In this document: in pieces, positions 37,078 through 46,039 of the stretch
Layout: every line of letters starts with the position of its first letter
How positions within the stretch are numbered: the first letter of the stretch is position 1
NCBI RefSeq assembly: GCF_007991655.1
Contig: NZ_BJYT01000001.1
Coordinates: forward strand, 186,001 to 250,000
From: Segetibacter aerophilus
Lineage (GTDB): Bacteria; Bacteroidota; Bacteroidia; Chitinophagales; Chitinophagaceae
DNA: 64,000 nucleotides
Direction: 5' to 3'
The notes under the pieces: model-generated
What the model was told of the DNA's origin: nothing
The model's input: the letters and a program-made list of their open reading frames with translations, nothing else
The model's database searches: none
Position numbers and translations under genes: made by a program

Positions 37078-37500
37078 TTAGTCCAATAACTCTACTCTCG
37101 CCACATTATTTAGGGGTAGGGTATGAGGCTCATCAAGGGTGTAACTGGTAGAGTCTTTCATATACATATGAATTTCATGACTTGTTCCTGTTCTCTGTGT
37201 TTGACCCGCCCGGGAGGTGGGATTTTTAAAATAAACAAGCCGAAGCGAGTCGACTTTATCAAGCGTTACAGTCAACTGCTTTTTTGCCTTGTCTACATCA
37301 ACAGAAGTAACGGTGTAAAAGTTGATGCCTGACTGCATGATGAAATATCGTTTGTTCTTTTGCGCACGTTCAATAATTCTGGGATAAGAAGAAGCGTCTG
37401 TGACAGGGCCGGAGTTATAACCAGCACTTGTGCATCCCCAAAAAGCGAATAAAATAAATGCTGCAAAAATGGTGGCGATATAAAACCTTGAGTACTTCAT
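37078..37500 (-). CDS. Hypothetical lipoprotein
   Basis: This 140-aa protein has a lipoprotein signal with a lipobox-like AFWGC (Cys about residue 23). The mature part has no recognised domain, with a mixture of short strands (RYFIMQSGINFYTVTSVDVDK, LTVTLDKVDSLRLVYF). It is convergent with the MFS gene and divergent from a Tat-signal oxidoreductase across 313 bases. I do not recognise a family. Confidence 0.65.
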   Translation of the reverse strand: MKYSRFYIATIFAAFILFAFWGCTSAGYNSGPVTDASSYPRIIERAQKNKRYFIMQSGINFYTVTSVDVDKAKKQLTVTLDKVDSLRLVYFKNPTSRAGQTQRTGTSHEIHMYMKDSTSYTLDEPHTLPLNNVARVELLD

Positions 37501-37813
37501 AGAAATTTTTTTGGTTGATGGAACTAAAATTAGTTGTTGTTATTTCTAAAATTATTGATTTTATGTTGCTGACTGCTTTGCACAATAAACAAGCACATTA
37601 GTAGAAACAATGAAAACTGGGCCAGCCGTGAAAGTTAACTTTTTAAGGCAATTTTTTATAAGGAAGTTAGGGGTAGATGTCACCGTTTTTCGTTTCTATG
37701 ACTTAAATTTGGCCATAGTTTATTTCTACTCTTATCAAAAGTTTACTCATTTATCAAATCTGTCTTATTTACAAAACATTTACTAATCGCCATTTAAAAA
37801 AAACACTTGTTAT
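37501..37813. other. Divergent AT-rich spacer with no visible gene
   Basis: This 313-bp spacer holds the promoters for both neighbours. I see no strong dyad, no -7 match close to the starts, and no ORF worth reporting. Confidence 0.5.
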
Positions 37814-39247
37814 ATGGATAATAACTCGCAAGACCAATCGAGGAGAAATTTTATTAAAACCGGCTCACTTGCAGCCGCAGGCTTTTTTATTGTCCCCCGT
37901 CACGTTTTAGGAAGGGGATTTGTCGCTCCTAGCGATAAACTTAATATTGGTGCGATAGGCGCCGGTGGTAAAGGGCAAAGCGATATCGCTGCCTTTTTCA
38001 AATCAGGCAATGCTAACATCGTGGCACTTTGCGATGTGGATGATCGCCAGGCTGCAAAAACAAGAACTGCTTTTCCTAAAGCAACTTATTACAAAGACTA
38101 CCGCGAAATGCTGGACAAGGAAAAGAAAAACATCGATGCTGTTTCTGTTTCCATTCCTGACCACGGACATGCGGTGCCAGCATTAATGGCAATGCAAATG
38201 GGTAAGCACGTGTACGTACAGAAGCCAATGACTCACGATATTTACGAAGCAAGAGTTTTGACTGAAGCAGCGCGTCGCTACAAAGTGGTAACACAAATGG
38301 GCAACCAGGGTTCTTCAGGGGATGGTGTTCGCCAGATGCAGGATTGGTACAATGCAGGATTGATCGGTGATGCCCATACCATCCGTTGTTGGACAAACCG
38401 CCCGGTGTGGCCGCAGGGTAACGGATACCCAACTACAAAAGATGAAATACCAAAGGAACTTGATTGGGAATTGTGGCTTGGTCCAACTAAGTTTCACGAA
38501 TATCATACTGCGTTTGTTCCTTTCAACTGGCGCGGGTATTGGGATTTTGGAACAGGGGCATTAGGCGATATGGGTTGTCATATCATCGATCCGCCATTTA
38601 AAGTTGTTGGACTTGGTTACCCTTCGGAAGTAGAATGCAGCGTAGCTGATATCTATGAGAAAATGTGGACGCCTGCTTATCACCCTGAAAGCTGTCCGCC
38701 TGCTTCATCTATCAAAATGAAATTCCCGATGAAAAAAGGTAAACCTGATGTGAAACTAACGTGGATGGATGGTAACATCAGGCCAGAACGTCCGGAAGAA
38801 TTGGGTGCAGACGAACCAATGGGTAACTCTGATGGCGGTGCGATCATAGAAGGTACTAAAGGAAAAATGATGTGTGGTTGCTATGGAGCAAATCCAACAT
38901 TATTGCCTACATCAAAAACCAAAGACTACATGACTGTAAAACAAACAGTCGAAAGGGTACCTGGGGGACAGGAAGGCCACTACGCTCAATGGGTAAACGC
39001 AGCAATAGCTGGTTATGGTAAAGGCAAGACAAGCTCTAATTTTGATTATGCTGGTCCGCTTACCGAGACTGTACTTTTTGCAAATCTTGCCCTTCGTAGC
39101 TGGAACCTGAAAGATCCTACCGGAAAAACTTTCATAGGAAGAAAGAAACTTTTGTGGGATGCAGAGAACATGAAAGTGACAAATTTTGACGAAGCAAATC
39201 AATTTGTAAAAAGAGAATATCGTGAAGGATATGCATTAAAAGCATAA
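37814..39247 (+). CDS. Tat-exported Gfo/Idh/MocA-family oxidoreductase
   Basis: This 477-aa protein has a Tat signal (SRRNFIK followed by a hydrophobic stretch through GFFIVPRHVLG). The Rossmann fold is KLNIGAIGAGGKGQSDI with CDVDDRQAA; the EKP-type motif is VYVQKPMTHD. The C-terminal domain has DMGCHIIDPPF. The family uses NAD(P) on sugars, and Tat export suggests the cofactor is bound tightly before transport. Tat-exported members are frequent in Bacteroidota. A bidirectional terminator separates it from the convergent next gene. Confidence 0.9.
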   Translation: MDNNSQDQSRRNFIKTGSLAAAGFFIVPRHVLGRGFVAPSDKLNIGAIGAGGKGQSDIAAFFKSGNANIVALCDVDDRQAAKTRTAFPKATYYKDYREMLDKEKKNIDAVSVSIPDHGHAVPALMAMQMGKHVYVQKPMTHDIYEARVLTEAARRYKVVTQMGNQGSSGDGVRQMQDWYNAGLIGDAHTIRCWTNRPVWPQGNGYPTTKDEIPKELDWELWLGPTKFHEYHTAFVPFNWRGYWDFGTGALGDMGCHIIDPPFKVVGLGYPSEVECSVADIYEKMWTPAYHPESCPPASSIKMKFPMKKGKPDVKLTWMDGNIRPERPEELGADEPMGNSDGGAIIEGTKGKMMCGCYGANPTLLPTSKTKDYMTVKQTVERVPGGQEGHYAQWVNAAIAGYGKGKTSSNFDYAGPLTETVLFANLALRSWNLKDPTGKTFIGRKKLLWDAENMKVTNFDEANQFVKREYREGYALKA

Positions 39248-39269
39248 TTGAACGAACTGATAAAAGAGT

Positions 39270-39301
39270 CAAAAGAGGTTGCCAGTTGGTGGCCTCTTTT
39301 G
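39270..39301. terminator. Bidirectional intrinsic terminator
   Basis: CAAAAGAGG (39270-39278) and CCTCTTTTG (39293-39301) are perfectly complementary. Both flanks have A or T runs, so it can serve the convergent gene pair. Confidence 0.8.
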
Positions 39302-39307
39302 ATTTAT

Positions 39308-39940
39308 TTATATTTCTTGTTTCGGGGTTTTTGCAGTTTTGGAAAGTAATACGGTATAGATAAAATCAAAAACAAAACAGCTAAGGCCTAAGAACAAAAC
39401 GAATGGCGATTTTGCTCCAAAGAGTATAGTTGGTGCAAGCGTTCCTATCATTTTTAAAACGGCAATTGCTACCGATTGCCCTTGCCTGCTTTTCCTGTTG
39501 TTAAGCATTGAAATAAATAACAGTGACATCATGAGGTTTTGTACGAAGGCTGCGTACATACCTTGAGAGTGATCTAACTCAACAGACATAAAGTACACAA
39601 ACAGGTAACCAACAATAAGCCCCAGTAAAGAGTATGGATAAAACACACTTTCAGGTACGTTCTTTGGCCACTCTTTCTTTCCATACATAACGTAGGTAAC
39701 CAGGATAACAACGTCAAATGCTAACCAGATCCTGTTGATTATTCCTTGTAGCCCCAACTGGTCAGGAATTAAAACGAAAGAAAAAATAAACTCCCAACCG
39801 ACGTTAAATGCCAAAGCCCAAAAAGGCATACCGTAAGTCTTATCGCGAAAAGAGCGGATAATGATAAGGATATAAACTGTGGTCCAGCAAAGGCCACTAA
39901 CAATAGTGAGAACTGTCTTAAGAGTTGCACCTATTTCCAT
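39308..39940 (-). CDS. Putative transmembrane terpene cyclase (Pyr4-like)
   Basis: This 210-aa protein has about seven membrane helices. Helix 2 contains ALAFNVGWEFIF, with E50, and helix 7 contains LSCFVFDFIYTVLL, with D192. An acidic residue in helix 2 (after W) and one in the last helix are the proton-donating pair described for fungal membrane-bound meroterpenoid cyclases of the Pyr4 type. IIIRSFRDKTYGMPFWAL is also typical of the family's first loop. Length and topology agree. There is no prenyltransferase or polyketide gene next to it, so the substrate is open. Other membrane proteins of unknown function cannot be excluded. Confidence 0.55.
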   Translation of the reverse strand: MEIGATLKTVLTIVSGLCWTTVYILIIIRSFRDKTYGMPFWALAFNVGWEFIFSFVLIPDQLGLQGIINRIWLAFDVVILVTYVMYGKKEWPKNVPESVFYPYSLLGLIVGYLFVYFMSVELDHSQGMYAAFVQNLMMSLLFISMLNNRKSRQGQSVAIAVLKMIGTLAPTILFGAKSPFVLFLGLSCFVFDFIYTVLLSKTAKTPKQEI

Positions 39941-40148
39941 GCAAGACTGGAATTTGTCATAAAATATTCACCTGTTTTCAAAACAGACCAATACCTGGCT
40001 AGTCACTTGTTCTGACTCTTTTTAAAACTAATATTCTTTGTCTTTAAAACAAATCCTGCTTAGAAAAATAATTTATTGAGCTTGAAGGTTTGATCGTTTT
40101 TAAGCTGTTTTTCTGAAGGACGTAAATGAAAAATAACTTATCAGCAAA

Positions 40149-41396
40149 CTATAATTTATAACCCAGTCCGAATTGGATTGACGTTAAAATCCCCCTGTTG
40201 GCACTATAACTTGTAATGGTGGTTGGGAAATTATATGATAGCCAGGCAAAATACTTTTCGTGGATTACTGCGCCTGCCTGTGTATCTAACAAATACGTTG
40301 TAGTTGGCATTGTGGTTATGATTGTTTTTTGTTCGGTTGCGCTGAATTGAATATTATCAACCTGTTTGTTTTTACATAAGATTGTAATTCCACCGCCGGG
40401 AGCGATGAATAACTTGAAGTCGGACTTGTTGATAATATTATAACCAAAATGAAAACCTACTGATACCGTAGGCGAAGACTGAAACGTATTCACCTGGGCC
40501 GGATATGCAGTAGTACTATTAAAAAATGTAGTAGCAGTATGTTTGAATGCGGAAAGCTTGATTTGCGGGAACAAGAAGAATTTATGGAAGTTTCTGTTGA
40601 TAGGTAGAATATAGCCGATCGCTACAACCGGTGCGGTAGTAGTAGGATATTCCTTGTTACTATACACCTGGCTTTTATCGCCTGAAAATTTCAAGGAGTT
40701 GAGGGACGCTCCGGCAAAAATTACAAAGCGGCCATTGTTAGGACCACCATCTTTCTTAAAACTGCTCTTTCCTTTATTCTGCTTGTTTACAAAAGAAGCA
40801 AGGCTTTCTTCGGTATAGATTAGTTGATCAATTTTTTCTTTGTCTGGTTCTGATGTAAATATTTCTTTCAACTGTTGCTTGTATCTCATCGATTCCCAAA
40901 AGCTATTATTGATAAGGTTGCCTTTTTGCAGTAACTCGTTGATGTTGTTATTGACAGCGTAAAACAGATTCATCCTGAGATCGTCTTTATACACGTACAA
41001 TTTTAGTTGTTCGCTTGCAGCAATTTGTCTCAAAAAAGTATTTATTGTATCGTAAGTATCCGCTGTATTGCCTGTTGGTGCATTAGCAAAATCGACAGGG
41101 TTCGTCAGGCGAGTGCCGTGGTAAGAGATGTAAGTATCGTAATTATTAATCTCAAAGCTTTTGCAAGTGGCCGGAGTTAGTTGCGACGCAATACCCGTTG
41201 TGGTGGGAACAAAACTGACTCTGTCCGGATTGTTGCTCCATTGTTTATAGTTGACGAATGCACCTCTTATTGTGTCGCCAGAGAGGTTGATATAGTAACC
41301 TTTGAATTCTTTTTTTTGACTAAACGATTTTAAGGAAACGAAAAAAAATGTAACAACTAGAACAACATAACGGGAAAGCCTTGCGATTGAATTCAT
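40149..41396 (-). CDS. Exported protein with probable C-terminal beta-barrel
   Basis: This 415-aa protein has a signal peptide (cut near SFSQ). Residues ~22-200 form a soluble part (FKGYYINLSGDTIRGAFVNYK...). From about 215 the sequence alternates hydrophobic and polar residues in strands (RFVIFAGASLNSLKF, VAIGYILPINRNF, VSVGFHFGYNII) and ends with an aromatic-type finish (SIQFGLGYKL). This fits the outer-membrane beta-barrel (OMP_b-brl/PorT-like) class. The role is unknown. It has a repeat-family copy about 35 bases upstream. Confidence 0.72.
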   Translation of the reverse strand: MNSIARLSRYVVLVVTFFFVSLKSFSQKKEFKGYYINLSGDTIRGAFVNYKQWSNNPDRVSFVPTTTGIASQLTPATCKSFEINNYDTYISYHGTRLTNPVDFANAPTGNTADTYDTINTFLRQIAASEQLKLYVYKDDLRMNLFYAVNNNINELLQKGNLINNSFWESMRYKQQLKEIFTSEPDKEKIDQLIYTEESLASFVNKQNKGKSSFKKDGGPNNGRFVIFAGASLNSLKFSGDKSQVYSNKEYPTTTAPVVAIGYILPINRNFHKFFLFPQIKLSAFKHTATTFFNSTTAYPAQVNTFQSSPTVSVGFHFGYNIINKSDFKLFIAPGGGITILCKNKQVDNIQFSATEQKTIITTMPTTTYLLDTQAGAVIHEKYFAWLSYNFPTTITSYSANRGILTSIQFGLGYKL

Positions 41397-41431
41397 ATAA
41401 AAGTTAAATGTGGCAACAAAACGTAAAAAAC

Positions 41432-41470
41432 GCTTGAATAGTATTGCGAACGTACAAGAGTGCGACGCAA
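41432..41470 (+). repeat. Dispersed dyad repeat, copy 8 (subtype A)
   Basis: The core GTACAAGAGTGCGACGCAA is at 41452-41470, and GCTTGA begins the unit at 41432. The core is identical to copy 1. Confidence 0.8.
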
Positions 41471-41522
41471 GAGTAGGTCAAATAAGTAAATAAAGTTGGG
41501 CACCTAAAAATTAAATAAAACT

Positions 41523-42851
41523 CTATTTCTTGCCGCGCCTGGTAATGGGCTTACCATACTTCTTCTTCATCTGGTCTCTGCGTGAGACCTTTTTATTAAC
41601 CTTGCTGTTCTTTGCGGATTTCTCATGAAAGGATGCGCCTCGTTCTTCCTTCTTAGGCAGTTTCACCTGTATCTCTTTCATGAAGACTTTAGGCTGCTCG
41701 TCTTCGGTAAGCACTGAAGATATTTCGAGGTGCGGAGGTAGAGGCAAAGTTGTTATCTCAAATTTCATCAGGCTTTCTATTGCCGCCCTTTGCTCTTGTT
41801 CCCTTTCTGTAATAAAGCTAATGGCTACGCCTTTTTTGTCTGCGCGGCCTGTACGACCGATCCGATGAATATAATTTTCAGGAACAGGTGGAAGGTCGAA
41901 ATTAATGACATGAGTAACTTCGGCAATGTCAATGCCTCGGGCAATAATGTCTGTAGCGATAATAAATTTATACGTTCCTTCCTTGAATTGTTTTACAGTA
42001 TTGAAACGGTGGTTTTGTTCTTTGTTAGAATGGATAACCCCCGCAGTACCCGGGAAATTTGGTTCCAGTTGCTCGTACAGTTCATCGGCTAGTTTTTTAG
42101 AAGCTGCAAATACCAGCACTTTGGTCATCGACTCCTCTTCGGCGAGCAGTAGTTTTAGCAGGTTTACTTTTGTATAAAAGTTAGGTACTTCGTAAGCAGT
42201 TTGAATGATATTTTCGACAGGGGTTCCTGCCGGCGCCGCTTCAATTCTTACCGGGTCGTTGAAGTATTCATTCATCAGGTCTTCGACTTCCTCTATGAGA
42301 GTGGCCGAGAACAACAGGTTCTGGCGCTTGGGCGGCAGCAGGTCAAGAATATTTTTTAACTGTGTTCTAAATCCTAGGTTAAGCATTTCATCCACTTCAT
42401 CTATGACTAGTTTTTTAATTGATTTCACCTTAAAAGCGCCTGCCATTGCCAGGTCAAACAGCCTACCTGGGGTTGCCACTAATACATCAAGTCCATTTTG
42501 TAGCTCTAGTTTTTGAGTATTGATATTTGCTCCTCCATACACACCAATAACATCTACACTTAAATAGGGAGTTAGCTTTTTCACAGCTTCTACCACCTGG
42601 GCAACCAGTTCGCGCGTAGGTACGACGATTAGTATTTGCGGGTCTTTTTCTTTCGAGTATTTCCAACTATTAAGAAGTGGAAGCAGGTAGGCAAAAGTTT
42701 TACCGGTTCCTGTTTGTGCTATTCCGCACACGTCAGCACCACTCATCACTACTGAAAAAACTTTTTGTTGTATAGTTGTAGGCATCGTATAGCCAAGATC
42801 TGTTAGCGCGTTTACGAGTTGTTTGTTGAGATTGAAATCCTTAAAAGTCAT
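41523..42851 (-). CDS. DEAD-box RNA helicase (motif II reads DEVD)
   Basis: This 442-aa protein has the full set of helicase motifs: Q motif TTIQQK, motif I AQTGTGKT, motif Ia PTRELVAQ, GG, motif Ib TPGRL, motif II DEVDEM, motif III SAT, motif V ARGID, motif VI HRIGRTGR. The change of the DEAD box to DEVD is small and seen in other groups. A basic C-terminal tail (KKEERGASFHEKS...) likely binds RNA. It may help ribosome assembly or mRNA turnover, which is inference from the family. Confidence 0.93.
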   Translation of the reverse strand: MTFKDFNLNKQLVNALTDLGYTMPTTIQQKVFSVVMSGADVCGIAQTGTGKTFAYLLPLLNSWKYSKEKDPQILIVVPTRELVAQVVEAVKKLTPYLSVDVIGVYGGANINTQKLELQNGLDVLVATPGRLFDLAMAGAFKVKSIKKLVIDEVDEMLNLGFRTQLKNILDLLPPKRQNLLFSATLIEEVEDLMNEYFNDPVRIEAAPAGTPVENIIQTAYEVPNFYTKVNLLKLLLAEEESMTKVLVFAASKKLADELYEQLEPNFPGTAGVIHSNKEQNHRFNTVKQFKEGTYKFIIATDIIARGIDIAEVTHVINFDLPPVPENYIHRIGRTGRADKKGVAISFITEREQEQRAAIESLMKFEITTLPLPPHLEISSVLTEDEQPKVFMKEIQVKLPKKEERGASFHEKSAKNSKVNKKVSRRDQMKKKYGKPITRRGKK

Positions 42852-42867
42852 AGATAATAAATAGAAG

Positions 42868-42875
42868 CAAAGGTA
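42868..42875 (-). promoter_or_regulatory. -7 box for the helicase gene
   Basis: On the minus strand it reads TACCTTTG, matching TAnnTTTG. It lies 16 bases from the start codon. A TTG lies about 13 bases further upstream, closer than the usual spacing. Confidence 0.5.
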
Positions 42876-42961
42876 TGATAAGTGAAATCAAGAGAAATTG
42901 AACCAGGGTGATGTTGAATTCCGATTGAAATAAAGCAGGTAGCAAGTTTCATAAAAACAGA

Positions 42962-42992
42962 AAAGCTGCTTTAAATCATTTAAAGCAGCTTT
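42962..42992 (-). terminator. Intrinsic terminator after the eRF1-like gene
   Basis: AAAGCTGCTTTAAA pairs perfectly with TTTAAAGCAGCTTT around a three-base loop. On the minus strand it is followed by TCTGTTTTTAT. Confidence 0.88.
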
Positions 42993-43017
42993 CTTGTTTT
43001 GAATAAATTACCGGCAG

Positions 43018-43392
43018 TTAATTAAACTGGGCCGACATAAACTCAAGAAGTTTTTCATCACCCATTTTATTGGAAGTGCTTTCCTTAGCAACGGCGTTTT
43101 TAAACTGCGCGGTCTCTGACATGAAACGAATAAACTGTTCCTGTGCTGTGCCGGTTCCTGTTACATGTACTTCATCTACGTTTTGCATGTAAGAGGTAAT
43201 ATCTTTAAATAGTTTCTGCATCGAGCCCTGTTCTGAGTTGTTGGCCGCGTTTTCATTTGAGTTGTTATCGTCGCCGCTAACTTTAGCATGTCCAAGTACT
43301 ACAAAATCCCCTGTGTCAATATTTTCTCTACCTACAATAGTTGCATGATGTGAATCCATCCAAACGCCAAATTGTTTTTTGTTCTTAGACAT
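43018..43392 (-). CDS. Small protein resembling a bacterial eRF1-like domain
   Basis: This 124-aa cytosolic protein begins KKQFGVWMDSHHATIVG and includes VDEVHVTGTGTAQEQFIRFMSET. The order of an acidic first strand (GVWMD) and a later GxGxAQ-x-F resembles the eRF1/Pelota domain 3-like proteins known in bacteria as baeRF or translational-machinery proteins. The middle (residues ~40-60) is Asn/Ser-rich and probably disordered. The match is weak, so a different small fold is possible. It has its own terminator. No obvious partner is next to it. Confidence 0.45.
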   Translation of the reverse strand: MSKNKKQFGVWMDSHHATIVGRENIDTGDFVVLGHAKVSGDDNNSNENAANNSEQGSMQKLFKDITSYMQNVDEVHVTGTGTAQEQFIRFMSETAQFKNAVAKESTSNKMGDEKLLEFMSAQFN

Positions 43393-43586
43393 TTTAATTA
43401 TTTAGTTGATAGGCGTCAACAACCGTACCCCATACAATTGAAATCACATTTCTGCCAACTTAAGTTATAAAACGGGAGGTTTGAGGGGTAAAGTGCCAGA
43501 TGGTGATAGAAAACCTTTTTCCCGTTAACGTATCTGTAACAACTGAAGCGAGACTGATCCGATAATTTGCAGACTTATTTAAACCT

Positions 43587-45971
43587 ATGCTGCTGCACGC
43601 AACCCGGCTCAAGTTATTTTCTCTTGTACTGTGCGTAGTATTGTCGCTTTCCGCTTCCGCCCAAAACATACAATTGTCGGTTCTCGTTTCGGATGCCGCC
43701 AGCAATAAAGTAGCGAATGCTACTGTAAGCATCAATCAGAAAAAATTTAAAACAGACTCGACCGGTAAGGGAACTTATTTCATTGTGCCGGGCACCAATA
43801 GTTTAACCGTTACCTCGGTTAACCATTATCCTTTTTCGCTTAACCTGTTTACAAACGTCGATACTGCTATCACGATCGTCCTTCAACTGCGCGCCAGTCT
43901 TCTTGGAAATGTAACCGTTACAACCAGCCGGAACGTGGTGAGAAACCAGATGGGCGTACAAACTATCAGCGCAACGCAGCTAAGAAAAATACCGGTGGTA
44001 CTAGGCGAAGTTGATCCCCTAAAAACAATCACGCTACTACCCGGAATTAAGAGTGGCGGTGAGGCTAGTGCTGGCATTTATGTTCGCGGTGGTGGTCCTG
44101 ATCAAAATCTTGTTTTGTTAGACGGAGTGCCTGTTTACAACCCAAACCACTTACTTGGCTTCTTTAGCATTTTTAATGGAGAAGCCGTGAAAAGTGTTGA
44201 AGTAATCAAAGGAGGTATTCCGGCAGAATACGGTGGAAGACTGAGCAGCGTTATCGCTATCGACACAAGAGATGGCAACAAAGACTCAGTAAAGGGAAGC
44301 GGTGGAATAGGATTAATATCAAGCCGAATCGCTTTAGAAGGGCCGTTGATAAAAGGTAAGTCCTCGTTTATTGTTAGCGCGCGGCGGACCTATATAGACC
44401 AGGTTGCACGGATAGTTGCAGCCAAGAAGGTCGGAGGAAACGGTTATTACTTTTACGACATTAATGCAAAAGCCGATTATTTTATCAATAGTACCAACCA
44501 GCTTGTTTTTACATTGTACACCGGCCGCGACCGGTTTTCTTTTGACAACAGCCGTACTCAACCAGTCGGCCGAAGTACTTTATTTCAGACATATTGGGGC
44601 AACACCTTAGCAGGACTTTCTTGGAGGCAGCAGCTCAACAAAAAGTTAAGTCATGAGACAGCGCTTGTCTTCAACAACTTCGCGCTTGATAGTCGCTTTG
44701 GTGCCCCCACTAGTACGTTCCTGTTCACCTCAGGTTTACAAGACAAGCAAGTGAAAACTGATTGGGTGTATAAGCGGAGCGACTGGCTCACGTTTAAAGT
44801 AGGTGGCCAATACATTAGGCATCAGTTTAAGCCTGGCGCGGGGGGCGTTACTTCCGGAATTCAGGAGTTTAAATCGCAAGTTAGCGATCAGTATGCCCGT
44901 GAAACCGCAGCTTATATCAGTTCCGATGTCAATGTAACTCCCAACCTGAATATTATTGCCGGCCTTAGATACAGCTACTGCAACCAGGTGGGGCCAACAA
45001 GAAGAGTGGTGTACGACAACGATGGCATACCGACAGGTGAAGTCCAGCAGTTTTCAAATGGACAAAGTATTGCGAAATACCATTACCCCGAACCAAGGTT
45101 GAGTGTTTTATATAAGCTTCCAAACACTGCCAGTATCAAAGCATCCTACACTCGCACGATACAATACCTTCATTTGGCTACCACAAGTGGCGCCACTTTT
45201 CCAAGCGATTTGTGGGTACCAAGCAGCGAACTTATTAAACCCTCAAATGCACAGCAGGTTTCGCTGGGTTATTTCAAAAACTTTGGCGACAATACTTACG
45301 AAGCAAGCATAGAGACTCATTACAAGGTCATGAATAACCAGATTGAATTTAGACCCGGCGCCCAGTTGTTGCTAAATCAAAACATTGAAGGAGAAATGAT
45401 CTTTGGTTCAGGCAAGGCTTATGGCGTGGAATTGTTCGTTCAAAAAAAGCAAGGTAAACTGACAGGCTGGGTAGGCTATACGCTTAGTCGTGCGGAGCGA
45501 AAATTTGCGCAACTTAACCAAGGCAAATCCTTTCCTTATCGCTACGATCGTACACATGATCTTAGTATTGTTGCTAATTATCCCCTCAACGCGCGTTGGG
45601 AAGCCTCTGCCGTTTTTGTCTATGGAACCGGCAACGCTCTTACCATGCCTACCGGTCGCTTTACTTATAATCTTGGCTACAATCCTGGTGATCGAACGCC
45701 CATTTTTACTAACATCAACCAGTACAGCAAGGTGAACGATTACCGGATGGAAGCGTATCACAGAATGGACATTGCTTTCACTTATACGCCTAAACCCAAC
45801 AGTACAAAACGCTTTAAAAGTAGCTGGAATTTTAGTATTTACAATTTGTACAATCGTGCTAATCCTTACTTTCTCTACCTCGAAGTAGATGATGATAAAA
45901 AAATTGTTCAGGGCAAAAAAGTGTATCTCTTTCCAACCGTACCAAGTGTAACATGGAACTTTAAATTTTAA
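43587..45971 (+). CDS. TonB-dependent receptor with N-terminal carboxypeptidase-like domain
   Basis: This 794-aa protein has a signal peptide (cut near SASAQ) and a CarboxypepD_reg-like module (about 27-105: VLVSDAASNKVANATVSINQKKFKTDSTGKG). The plug follows with PVVLGEVDPLKTITLLPG and GIYVRGGGPDQNLVLLDGVPVYNP. The barrel runs to the C-terminus VTWNFKF, a normal OMP signature. It imports a ligand across the outer membrane with TonB. The DUF4249 lipoprotein gene follows by two bases, a standard Bacteroidota pairing. The substrate is unknown. A TAATTTG element at 43563-43569 is one base short of a -7 box. Confidence 0.95.
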   Translation: MLLHATRLKLFSLVLCVVLSLSASAQNIQLSVLVSDAASNKVANATVSINQKKFKTDSTGKGTYFIVPGTNSLTVTSVNHYPFSLNLFTNVDTAITIVLQLRASLLGNVTVTTSRNVVRNQMGVQTISATQLRKIPVVLGEVDPLKTITLLPGIKSGGEASAGIYVRGGGPDQNLVLLDGVPVYNPNHLLGFFSIFNGEAVKSVEVIKGGIPAEYGGRLSSVIAIDTRDGNKDSVKGSGGIGLISSRIALEGPLIKGKSSFIVSARRTYIDQVARIVAAKKVGGNGYYFYDINAKADYFINSTNQLVFTLYTGRDRFSFDNSRTQPVGRSTLFQTYWGNTLAGLSWRQQLNKKLSHETALVFNNFALDSRFGAPTSTFLFTSGLQDKQVKTDWVYKRSDWLTFKVGGQYIRHQFKPGAGGVTSGIQEFKSQVSDQYARETAAYISSDVNVTPNLNIIAGLRYSYCNQVGPTRRVVYDNDGIPTGEVQQFSNGQSIAKYHYPEPRLSVLYKLPNTASIKASYTRTIQYLHLATTSGATFPSDLWVPSSELIKPSNAQQVSLGYFKNFGDNTYEASIETHYKVMNNQIEFRPGAQLLLNQNIEGEMIFGSGKAYGVELFVQKKQGKLTGWVGYTLSRAERKFAQLNQGKSFPYRYDRTHDLSIVANYPLNARWEASAVFVYGTGNALTMPTGRFTYNLGYNPGDRTPIFTNINQYSKVNDYRMEAYHRMDIAFTYTPKPNSTKRFKSSWNFSIYNLYNRANPYFLYLEVDDDKKIVQGKKVYLFPTVPSVTWNFKF

Positions 45972-46039
45972 CCATGAAAAACAAATTGGTTATACAATTC
46001 ATTCAAAGTATTGCTGGGTTAACAAGCAGTAATATTACT

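Noticed and set aside
39995-40015. GTCACTTGTTC, similar to a subtype B core
   Set aside because: Only part of the core matches, and both the dyad and the far end are absent.
41523-42851. DEVD instead of DEAD in the helicase motif II as a novelty
   Set aside because: Variation at this position is common and all other motifs are normal, so it is not treated as a finding.
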